Assembly (NCBI GenBank): GCA_027490345.1
Contig: JAIXYF010000053.1
Span: 1-6,794, forward strand
Direction of reading: 5' to 3'
DNA: 6,794 nt
Source of the DNA: Novosphingobium sp.
Lineage (GTDB): Bacteria > Pseudomonadota > Alphaproteobacteria > Sphingomonadales > Sphingomonadaceae
The translations under genes were made by a program, and so were the position numbers. The notes beneath the pieces are model-generated. The model saw only the letters and a program-made list of their open reading frames with translations, was not told the DNA's origin and did no database searches. Shown here in pieces: positions 1-5,833 of this stretch; the stretch's first letter is position 1, and the number at the start of each line of letters is the position of its first letter.

Positions 1-924
1 CACGCGATGGTGCCGCCAGCCATGCCGACGAAGCTGCTGGTGATCGGCTCGGGCGCAATCGGCATCGAATTCGCCAGTTTCTATAACGACATGGGCGCCG
101 ACGTCACGGTTGTCGAGATGATGGACCGGATCGTGCCGGTGGAAGATGCCGATGTGTCCGCGTTCCTGGAAAAGTCGCTGACCAAGCAGGGGATCACAAT
201 CCTCACGGGCGCGGGCGTGGAGAGCATTGCCACGAGCGCGGCAGGCGTGAAGGCGAAGATCAAAGGTAAGGACGGCGCGGCCGCCGAGCACGATTTCAGC
301 CATGTGATCGTGGCGGTGGGCATCGTGCCCAACACCGAGAATATCGGCCTTGAAGCGCTGGGCGTGGCGGCGGAGCGCGGGGTCATCGCCATTGATGGCT
401 ATGGCCGCACCAATGTGCCCGGCGTCTGGGCCATCGGCGACGTGACGCCGGGGCCGTGGCTGGCGCATAAGGCGAGCCATGAAGGCGTGATCGCCGCCGA
501 AGCCATTGCGCAAGCGCTGGGCAACACCGAGGTGCATCCGCACCCGATGGACCGCCTCAACATCCCGGGCTGCACCTACTGCCATCCGCAGGTTGCCAGC
601 GTGGGGCTGACCGAAGCGAAGGCCAAGGAAGCCGGGCACGAGGTCAAGGTTGGCACTTTCCCGTTCATCGGCAATGGCAAGGCGATTGCGCTGGGCGAGG
701 CCGAGGGCTTCATCAAGACAGTGTTCGACGCGGCAACTGGCGAGCTGCTGGGGGCGCACATGATTGGCGCAGAAGTGACCGAGCTCATTCAGGGCTATGT
801 CGTGGGCAAGACGCTCGAGACGACCGAGGCCGAGCTGATGCACACGGTGTTTGCGCATCCCACGCTTTCGGAAATGATGCACGAAAGCGTGCTGGCGGCA
901 TACGGGCGCGCGATCCATATCTGA
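1..924 (+). CDS. lpdA: Dihydrolipoamide dehydrogenase (E3), 5' end outside window
   Basis: This flavoenzyme reoxidises the dihydrolipoyl groups of 2-oxoacid dehydrogenase complexes (pyruvate, 2-oxoglutarate or branched-chain) using NAD+ in the cytoplasm. The frame is open to the left edge, so the ATG at 7 is an internal Met, not the start. Numbering from the first window codon, the NAD-binding Rossmann motif GSGAIGIE is at residues 16-23 and the second FAD-contact motif AIGD at 144-147. The C-terminal dimerisation domain begins near IPGCTYCHPQVAS, and the catalytic HPTLSE motif (His286, Glu291) is present. The FAD-binding N-terminal domain with the redox-active disulfide, roughly 160 residues, lies upstream of the window. 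307 residues are visible and no defect is seen. The next gene starts 10 bases after the stop. Which complex it serves cannot be told from here. Confidence 0.96.
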   Translation, partial: HAMVPPAMPTKLLVIGSGAIGIEFASFYNDMGADVTVVEMMDRIVPVEDADVSAFLEKSLTKQGITILTGAGVESIATSAAGVKAKIKGKDGAAAEHDFSHVIVAVGIVPNTENIGLEALGVAAERGVIAIDGYGRTNVPGVWAIGDVTPGPWLAHKASHEGVIAAEAIAQALGNTEVHPHPMDRLNIPGCTYCHPQVASVGLTEAKAKEAGHEVKVGTFPFIGNGKAIALGEAEGFIKTVFDAATGELLGAHMIGAEVTELIQGYVVGKTLETTEAELMHTVFAHPTLSEMMHESVLAAYGRAIHI

Positions 925-934
925 TCGTGCGGGC

Positions 935-2122
935 ATGGTCCCCAGCCATGATGTGATTGTTCTTGGCGCCGGGGCGGCAGGGCTGTTTTGTGCAGGGCTG
1001 GCGGGGCAGCGCGGCAAGCGTGTTGCGTTGCTCGATCATGCCGATGCGCCGGGCAAGAAGATCCTGATTTCGGGGGGAGGGCGGTGCAATTTCACCAATC
1101 TCCACACCGCGCCGGATCGGTATCTGTCCGAAAACCCCCACTTCGCGCGCTCGGCGCTGAGCCGCTATAGCCCCGCAGATTTCATCGCGCTGGTGGAGCG
1201 CTATGGCATTGCCTGGCATGAAAAGACGCTGGGCCAGCTGTTTTGCGATGGTTCGGCCAAGCAGATCGTGGCCATGTTGCTGGAAGAGTGTGCCATCGGC
1301 GGGGTGGACGTGCGCTGCGGGCAGCCGGTCGGTGCGGTCGATCATGCCGATGGCCTGTTTCGCGTGGGTTTCGGCGCGCAGACATTGGCGGCGCCCGCGC
1401 TGGTGATCGCAACCGGCGGGCCTTCGATCCCCAAGATGGGGGCCACCGGCTTTGCCTATGACCTTGCGCGCAAGTTCGGTCTCAAGGTGGTGCAGCCGCG
1501 CCCGGCGCTAGTACCGCTGACGCTGGCGGGGGAGGACGCCCTGTTCCGCGAGCTTTCAGGGGTTTCGGCGGAAGTGGTCGCGCGCTGCGGCAAGGCGGCG
1601 TTCCGCGAGGCGGCGCTGTTTACCCACCGGGGGCTGTCCGGCCCGGCGATCCTGCAGGTGTCCTCGTATTGGCGTCCCGGCGGCACCGTCGATATCGATT
1701 TCCTGCCAGCATCGCCGCAAGATTGGTTGCTGGCGATGAAGCGCGAGCGGCCGCGCGCAAGCCTGGCTCGGACGCTGGGCGGCGCCTTGCCCGAGCGGCT
1801 TGCGGGGCAGCTGGCCGAACATGTCGGGCTGGCGGGTGAACTGGGCCAGACGCAGGACAAGGCCCTGCGCGCGGCCGAAGCGCGGCTGCGGCGGTGGAGC
1901 TTCATGCCTAGCGGCAGCGAGGGCTTTGCCAAGGCCGAAGTAACGGCAGGGGGGATCAGCACCGCAGGCCTTTCCTCGCGCACGATGGGTGCGCAGGCGG
2001 TTCCGGGGCTCTATGCCATTGGCGAGGCGGTCGACGTGACGGGTTGGCTGGGCGGCTACAACTTCCAGTGGGCTTGGGCGAGCGCTTATGCAGCGGCCAC
2101 GGATCTGGACCATTTTCCATGA
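935..2122 (+). CDS. NAD(P)/FAD-dependent oxidoreductase, HI0933/YhiN (BaiN-like) family
   Basis: This is a predicted cytoplasmic flavoprotein of the HI0933-like family, whose physiological substrate is generally unknown; some relatives reduce unsaturated bile acid intermediates. The 395 residues match the usual family length of about 390-420. The dinucleotide-binding motif GAGAAGL sits at residues 11-17, and the family signature GKKILISGGGRCNFTN at 40-55. A central ATGG segment (VIATGGPSIPKMGATG) follows, and the C-terminal FAD motif GLYAIGEAVDVTGWLGGYN is close to the end. The ATG at 935 places the Rossmann strand right after the start, as expected; the ribosome site is weak. The 10-base gap from the lipoamide dehydrogenase suggests co-transcription. 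Family assignment is firm; the reaction is not inferable. Confidence 0.93.
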   Translation: MVPSHDVIVLGAGAAGLFCAGLAGQRGKRVALLDHADAPGKKILISGGGRCNFTNLHTAPDRYLSENPHFARSALSRYSPADFIALVERYGIAWHEKTLGQLFCDGSAKQIVAMLLEECAIGGVDVRCGQPVGAVDHADGLFRVGFGAQTLAAPALVIATGGPSIPKMGATGFAYDLARKFGLKVVQPRPALVPLTLAGEDALFRELSGVSAEVVARCGKAAFREAALFTHRGLSGPAILQVSSYWRPGGTVDIDFLPASPQDWLLAMKRERPRASLARTLGGALPERLAGQLAEHVGLAGELGQTQDKALRAAEARLRRWSFMPSGSEGFAKAEVTAGGISTAGLSSRTMGAQAVPGLYAIGEAVDVTGWLGGYNFQWAWASAYAAATDLDHFP

Positions 2123-2194
2123 GGGGCCTTGCCATGTGGCGGGTTATGCAGAGCGCAAGGCCGAATCCGCTAGGGGTGATGGGGCCCGAATGAT

Positions 2195-2200
2195 GGGAAG
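2195..2200 (+). promoter_or_regulatory. Likely ribosome binding site of the M10 protease gene
   Basis: The sequence gggaag lies 6 bases before the ATG at 2207. In-frame stop codons at 2171-2173 (TAG) and 2177-2179 (TGA) rule out any start further upstream than that, so this site and the ATG at 2207 define the start. Confidence 0.55.
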
Positions 2201-2206
2201 CGTGCG

Positions 2207-4129
2207 ATGACCCTGTTCAACCAGAACGCACCTGCCGCCGGGTTCGACCTGACCGGCAATCCGTTTATCGATTCGCTCTATTCGCCGGAAGACTATTTCC
2301 GCACCAAGTGGGCAACCGTCTTGGGCGGAATGACGCAGGTCAGCTACAGCTTTCCATTCCTGAACGGGCTCGCCTCTCGGTTTACCGACAGCTATGGCGC
2401 CGAGCCGAGCGCCGCGCAGCATTTCGGCGTGACCAATGCGCAGATTGCGGGCATTAATCTGGCCTTTCAGCGCTGGGCCGATGTGGCCAATATCAGATTC
2501 ACCAAAGTGGCGGAAACCGCAGCGGGCGTGGTGGGCGATATCCGCATTGCCTTCTCGTCGGAAGTGTCGAGCGACTTCTGGGGCTATACCAAGATCTTCA
2601 GCGATGGCCGCGATCCCTCACACGGGGATATCTGGATCGAACCATCGATCAAGGACGGCACCTTCCAGCCCTTCACCTATGATTTCACCGCAATGATGCA
2701 CGAAATCGGCCATGCGCTGGGGCTCGATCACCCCTTCCAGGGCATCATCATGCCCGAAGGGTTTGACGACGCGCGCTACACGATCATGTCGTATACCTCG
2801 CCCAAGGGCGATTTCTTCTTCAAGCCGGGGACCAGCGAGGCGCAATACATCATCGTGACCCCCGGGGTTTATGACATTGCGGCGGTGCAGAAGATCTATG
2901 GCGCCAACATGTCGAAGAACACCGGCAACTCGGTCTATGCCTTCACGCCCGATCAGCCGGTCTATCAGACGATCTGGGATGCCGGCGGCAACGATACGCT
3001 CGATGTCAGCACCTTTGCGCTGGGCTGCACGATCACGCTGGTGGCGGGGCGCTATTCGGCGCTGGCCTATCCCACGACAACGCTCGACGCGAATATCGGC
3101 ATCGCGTTCAACTGCACGATCGAAAACGCGATCGGAGGTGCGGGCAATGATATCATCGGCGGGAACGCCGCGAACAACAGGCTGAAAGGCAATGGCGGCG
3201 ACGATGTGATGAACGGCGCGGCCGGCAACGACAAATTCCACGGCGGTGCGGGCAATGACATCGCCAACGGCGGCAGCGGCGATGATACTTTCCTCGGCGG
3301 CAACGATGCGGGCAACGACAGGTTTAGCGGCGATATCGGCTATGATACGCTCAGCTATGCCGGAGCAAAGGCCGGGGTTACGGTCAACCTTGCGCAGGGA
3401 ACGGCCGCAGGTACGGCAGCAGGCGATGCGGCAGGGATCGGTCAGGACCGCATCTTCGAGATCGAAGTCGTGATTGGCAGTGCCTTTGCCGATCGGCTGA
3501 ACGGCAGCACCCGCGCCGATGTGCTGATAGGCGGCGGCGGCGACGACCGGATCGCTGGTGGCAGCGGAATCGATACGGCAAGCTATGCCAATGCCGGTGC
3601 AGGCGTGAAAGTCCATCTCGGGCTGAGCGGTGCGCAGGATACGCTGGCCGCCGGGATCGACACGCTGAGCGGAATCGAAAATCTCACCGGATCGGCCCAT
3701 GCCGACCGGCTGACCGGCAACGCGGGCGCCAATCTGCTTTGGGGCGGCGGCGGCGCAGACATCCTCTCGGGCGGGGGCGGGGCCGATTTTCTGCAGGGCG
3801 GAAGCGGGGCCGATACGTTCCGTTTCGCCCGCAGCGATTTTGGCGGGCTGACCGCGAGCACCGCCGACAGGATCGCGGACTTCAGCCGGGCGGATGCAGA
3901 CCGCATCGACTTGTCCGCCATCGACGCCCGGGCCGGAAGCGGAACTGCCAACGATGCGTTCACCTTCATCGGTTCACAGGCCTTCGGCAATGTGGCGGGC
4001 CAGTTGCGCGCGGTGATTGATGGCACGATGACCCTGCTTTCAGGCGATACCAACGGCGACGGCCAGGCGGATTTCCTGCTCCGGCTGGATGGCGCGCTGA
4101 CTTTGGCGGCCGGCGATCTGGTGCTCTGA
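2207..4129 (+). CDS. Serralysin-like M10 zinc metalloprotease with RTX repeats, type I secreted
   Basis: A predicted extracellular calcium-stabilised zinc endopeptidase of the serralysin group (M10B). The zinc site HEIGHALGLDH is complete at residues 165-175 (His165, His169, His175 ligands; Glu166 catalytic base). The Met-turn YTIMSY is at 191-196, with Tyr196 in the place of the extra tyrosine ligand of serralysins. There is no N-terminal signal peptide, as expected for ABC-exported proteases; the first few dozen residues could be a short propeptide. RTX nonamers occur in three blocks (about 310-375, 424-456, 495-540), separated by two similar spacers containing D-T-x-S-Y-A and V-x-V-x-L. 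Residues about 541-640 resemble a serralysin C-terminal domain, ending in DLVL, an acidic residue followed by hydrophobics typical of type I export signals. At 640 aa it is longer than classical serralysins (about 470-490), the extra length being RTX and spacer sequence. No inhibitor or transporter gene is adjacent. Substrate unknown. Confidence 0.93.
   Translation: MTLFNQNAPAAGFDLTGNPFIDSLYSPEDYFRTKWATVLGGMTQVSYSFPFLNGLASRFTDSYGAEPSAAQHFGVTNAQIAGINLAFQRWADVANIRFTKVAETAAGVVGDIRIAFSSEVSSDFWGYTKIFSDGRDPSHGDIWIEPSIKDGTFQPFTYDFTAMMHEIGHALGLDHPFQGIIMPEGFDDARYTIMSYTSPKGDFFFKPGTSEAQYIIVTPGVYDIAAVQKIYGANMSKNTGNSVYAFTPDQPVYQTIWDAGGNDTLDVSTFALGCTITLVAGRYSALAYPTTTLDANIGIAFNCTIENAIGGAGNDIIGGNAANNRLKGNGGDDVMNGAAGNDKFHGGAGNDIANGGSGDDTFLGGNDAGNDRFSGDIGYDTLSYAGAKAGVTVNLAQGTAAGTAAGDAAGIGQDRIFEIEVVIGSAFADRLNGSTRADVLIGGGGDDRIAGGSGIDTASYANAGAGVKVHLGLSGAQDTLAAGIDTLSGIENLTGSAHADRLTGNAGANLLWGGGGADILSGGGGADFLQGGSGADTFRFARSDFGGLTASTADRIADFSRADADRIDLSAIDARAGSGTANDAFTFIGSQAFGNVAGQLRAVIDGTMTLLSGDTNGDGQADFLLRLDGALTLAAGDLVL
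3134..3331 (+). repeat. RTX nonamer block 1 of the protease
   Basis: Protein-level repeats, residues 310-375: about seven units of the pattern GGxGxDxUx, for example GGAGNDIIG, GNGGDDVMN, GGAGNDIAN and GGSGDDTFL. Such arrays form calcium-binding parallel beta rolls that fold after export. The second unit (GNAANNRLK) lacks the usual aspartate. Confidence 0.9.
3476..3574 (+). repeat. RTX nonamer block 2 of the protease
   Basis: Residues 424-456: GSAFADRLN, GSTRADVLI, GGGGDDRIA and GGSGID. It is followed by a spacer (DTASYANAGAGVKVHL) that resembles the one after block 1 (DTLSYAGAKAGVTVNL), showing that a block-plus-spacer unit has been duplicated. Confidence 0.85.
3689..3826 (+). repeat. RTX nonamer block 3 of the protease
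   Basis: Residues 495-540: GSAHADRLT, GNAGANLLW, GGGGADILS, GGGGADFLQ and GGSGADTFRF. This block leads directly into the C-terminal serralysin-type domain that carries the export signal. Confidence 0.88.
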
Positions 4130-4237
4130 GGCAGGCGCGCCGGTCTGCTGTAGTCCTTCTGCAACAATCGCGGGGCAGGGCTGTTCCTGAGGGAATTGCG
4201 CGTGCTGGCCTTTGTGGCCCCCGCATCGCGCCTGCCT
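4129..4237 (+). repeat. 11-bp perfect inverted repeat flanking the intergenic region
   Basis: aggcaggcgcg at 4129-4139, starting on the last base of the protease stop codon, is exactly complementary to cgcgcctgcct at 4227-4237. The arms are 87 bases apart. Between them, ggcc copies at 4207-4210 and 4216-4219 could form a small hairpin. No U-tract follows, so this is not a standard Rho-independent terminator. The intergenic region (4130-4264) separates two genes for type I secreted proteins; a long stem in the mRNA is possible but unproven. Confidence 0.5.
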
Positions 4238-4251
4238 GCCAGCAATGCAAA

Positions 4252-4257
4252 AGAGGA
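4252..4257 (+). promoter_or_regulatory. Ribosome binding site of the RTX protein gene
   Basis: agagga lies 7 bases before the ATG at 4265, a good Shine-Dalgarno match. An in-frame TGA at 4259-4261 immediately upstream fixes the ATG at 4265 as the earliest possible ATG start. Confidence 0.75.
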
Positions 4258-4264
4258 ATGAGCC

Positions 4265-5416
4265 ATGGCCAGGACCATCAGCGGAACAGCGGCAAGCGAC
4301 GAGCTGACGGGCAGCGCGGATCGGGATCTGATCTATGGCGGCCGCGGCAAGGATACGCTGCTCGGCTTGGACGGCAATGACCGGCTAAGCGGCGGCGACG
4401 CCGGCGACCGCATGGTCGGCGGCCTTGGTAACGACACCTATATCGTTGAAAACACGGCTGATCAGCTGGTTGAGCGGCTGGACGAAGGGACTGACATCGC
4501 GCTCGTTGCGATGCGCCGATATAAGCTGGCGGACAATGTCGAGAACCTGACGTTCATCACGGCGCGCTCGCATCTCGGCTTGGGCAACGGGCTTGACAAC
4601 ATCATGACCGGCAACCGGGGCCGCGACCAGCTGTTTGGTGACGGCGGATCAGACACGCTGATCGGCGCGGCCGGCAATGATTACCTCTCGGGCGAGACCG
4701 GCAATGATAGCCTGCGGGGCGATAACGGCAACGACACGCTGTACGGCGGGGCCGGCAGCGATCTGCTCGACGGGGGGAGCGGCGGTGACCGGATGATTGG
4801 CGGGAAAGGCAGCGATGTCTATCTTGTCGACAGCATCCGCGACCGCGTGGCTGAACTGGCCGGCGGGGGCAACGATGTCGTGCGCGCCACGGCCAGCTTC
4901 ACGCTCAGCCCCCATGTCGAGAAGCTGATCCTGCTCGGTGATCGCCCGATCAATGGCAACGGCAATGCTTTGGACAATGCGCTGACCGGCAACGAAAAGC
5001 GCAATGTGCTGGATGGCGGTCGCGGCGATGATACGCTGGATGGCGGCAGAGGCAACGACGTGCTGACGGGCGGCGAAGGCGCGGACCGGTTTGTGTTCTC
5101 GACTGCCCCAAGCTCGATCAAGAATGCCGACCGGATCACGGATTTCAGCCGTGACGAGAGCGACAAGATCGTGCTTTCGCTGGATGTGTTCACGGATTTT
5201 GACGGTGCGGGCAAGATCAGTCCCGATGCTTTTCGCGCCGGAGACGGTGCGGTCCGCGCGGTGGAAGACGGCCAGTTCCTGATTTATGACACCGCGACTG
5301 GCACGCTGTACTATGATGCGGAAGGGCCGGATGGCCGCAATCCCGTCAAGCTCGCGCAGTTTGGCCTGAGCGAGCATCCTGCGCTGGTCTGGAGCGACTT
5401 TCTGATCGTCGGCTAG
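4265..5416 (+). CDS. RTX calcium-binding protein without catalytic domain, type I secreted
   Basis: A 383-residue predicted extracellular protein made almost entirely of RTX repeats. RTX blocks lie at residues 16-61, 107-188 (nine consecutive nonamers) and 233-278. Two related spacers separate them (about 62-106 and 189-232); each is of the kind N/S-D-x-Y-x-V ... D-x-V-E-x-L ... G-N-x-L-D-N common in hemolysin-type calcium-binding proteins. Residues about 279-383 form the usual C-terminal export region (DRITDFSRDESDKIVL, then LIYDTATGTLYYDAEG), ending in DFLIVG. There is no signal peptide and no recognisable enzyme, adhesin or toxin domain. It follows the metalloprotease gene by 135 bases on the same strand with its own good ribosome site, so co-expression or shared export is plausible. 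Its role is unknown; a structural, matrix or calcium-binding function is conceivable, as is a degenerate enzyme tail. Confidence 0.9.
   Translation: MARTISGTAASDELTGSADRDLIYGGRGKDTLLGLDGNDRLSGGDAGDRMVGGLGNDTYIVENTADQLVERLDEGTDIALVAMRRYKLADNVENLTFITARSHLGLGNGLDNIMTGNRGRDQLFGDGGSDTLIGAAGNDYLSGETGNDSLRGDNGNDTLYGGAGSDLLDGGSGGDRMIGGKGSDVYLVDSIRDRVAELAGGGNDVVRATASFTLSPHVEKLILLGDRPINGNGNALDNALTGNEKRNVLDGGRGDDTLDGGRGNDVLTGGEGADRFVFSTAPSSIKNADRITDFSRDESDKIVLSLDVFTDFDGAGKISPDAFRAGDGAVRAVEDGQFLIYDTATGTLYYDAEGPDGRNPVKLAQFGLSEHPALVWSDFLIVG
4310..4447 (+). repeat. RTX nonamer block 1 of the second RTX protein
   Basis: Residues 16-61: GSADRDLIY, GGRGKDTLL, GLDGNDRLS, GGDAGDRMV and GGLGNDTYIV. It ends in the NDTYIV motif that leads into the first spacer module. 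Confidence 0.9.
4583..4828 (+). repeat. RTX nonamer block 2 of the second RTX protein
   Basis: Residues 107-188: nine nonamers in unbroken register, from GNGLDNIMT through GDNGNDTLY to GGKGSDVYLV. This is the longest uninterrupted calcium-binding array in the window. The closing GGDRMIGGKGSDVYLV parallels the GDRMVGGLGNDTYIV that closes block 1. Confidence 0.92.
4961..5098 (+). repeat. RTX nonamer block 3 of the second RTX protein
   Basis: Residues 233-278: GNALDNALT, GNEKRNVLD, GGRGDDTLD, GGRGNDVLT and GGEGADRFVF. It leads into the C-terminal export region, the same arrangement as block 3 of the neighbouring protease. Confidence 0.9.
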
Positions 5417-5822
5417 ACGCCGCTGCAGGGGGGCGGGTTGATGCACAAGCGTATCCTGATCCTTCTGTCCAAGCCTGAATTTGGGCAAGAGATGCGTGCG
5501 CGCATGCGCGTCCCAACGCCGGACACGGCGTGGCATCACTGCGCTCAAGTCTAGCCGCAGAGGCACATCCTGCGCCGATCCGGGCATGATCACAGGATCT
5601 GCAGCAGCGCTTCCGGCATGATATCGCCGTAGTCTGACCCGTGCAGCAGTTCGCCAAGCGCATCGGGGCCCAACCGGACGCAGGCCAGTTCACGCGCAGC
5701 AGGCGCGCAAGGAGGCGGATCACAGCTTCCTCGACGCAAGAATGGCTTTTGCCCGGATCGCAAGCGCGCGCAATTCCGGTTCGCTGACGCCTAACTGCAG
5801 CGCGCGCTCCCGGGCCTGCGCG
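5417..5822. other. Region without a convincing intact gene
   Basis: About 400 bases between the RTX gene and the oxidoreductase fragment. It contains a possible 37-codon + strand reading frame (5441-5554), a 12-bp perfect palindrome cgcgcatgcgcg (5499-5510), and minus-strand stretches with protein-like composition in changing frames (5590-5833). No terminator with a T-run is visible after 5416. I read it as decayed or rearranged DNA rather than a regulatory spacer. Confidence 0.6.
5441..5554 (+). CDS. Possible small ORF, 37 aa, doubtful
   Basis: ATG at 5441 opens 37 codons ending in TAG (5552-5554). The product begins MHKRILILLSKPEFGQEMRA. A purine-rich stretch of G residues (5428-5437) precedes the ATG with no clean Shine-Dalgarno spacing. 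The start is hydrophobic and the remainder polar and basic; no family is recognised. It lies 24 bases after the RTX gene, in a region that otherwise looks degraded, so it may be chance or the remnant of a longer gene. Confidence 0.15.
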   Translation: MHKRILILLSKPEFGQEMRARMRVPTPDTAWHHCAQV

Positions 5823-5833
5823 ATGATCCAAGC
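5590..5833 (-). pseudogene. Degraded minus-strand coding remnant of unknown family
   Basis: Reading leftward on the - strand, one frame down to a TGA at 5722-5720 gives AQARERALQLGVSEPELRAL and then AIRAKAILASRKL. A second frame across 5730-5690 gives EEAVIRLLARLLR. A third, ending in TGA at 5592-5590, gives ELACVRLGPDALGELLHGSD followed by YGDIMPEALLQIL. Each piece has the balanced helix-forming composition of a real protein, unlike the Arg/Pro/Ala/Ser-rich shadow frames typical of this GC content. The simplest reading is one gene, or two overlapping short genes (stop TGA overlapping a GTG at 5723-5721), broken by frameshifts. I do not recognise the family, and there is no start codon on the right because the oxidoreductase fragment begins there. 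Confidence 0.3.

Noticed and set aside
7..9. ATG at 7 as the start of lipoamide dehydrogenase
   Set aside because: The frame is open to the window edge and the protein would lack its FAD domain and redox disulfide; the true start is upstream.
2123..2206. TTGCCA at 2129-2134 as a -35 box for the protease gene
   Set aside because: No acceptable -10 hexamer lies at 16-18 bases spacing, so no promoter can be supported.
2618..3700. Long - strand open frame of about 360 codons opposite the protease
   Set aside because: It mirrors the RTX repeats in antisense (rich in Ile, Ala, Val and Arg with repeated patterns) and has no recognisable domain; the + strand gene is strongly supported.
3134..5098. 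Glycine/aspartate repeats as a CRISPR array or DNA-level tandem repeat
   Set aside because: The periodicity is 27 bases (9 codons) with variable third positions and no identical repeats separated by unique spacers. It is a protein-level RTX array.
5499..5510. 12-bp palindrome cgcgcatgcgcg as a terminator or operator
   Set aside because: No loop, no T-run and no half-site spacing. Such self-complementary CG-rich stretches are common at this base composition.
4649..5593. Minus-strand open frame of 314 codons, starting in the intergenic region after the RTX gene
   Set aside because: Most of it is antisense to the RTX array. The first 60 codons over intergenic DNA show no family resemblance and no convincing ribosome site.
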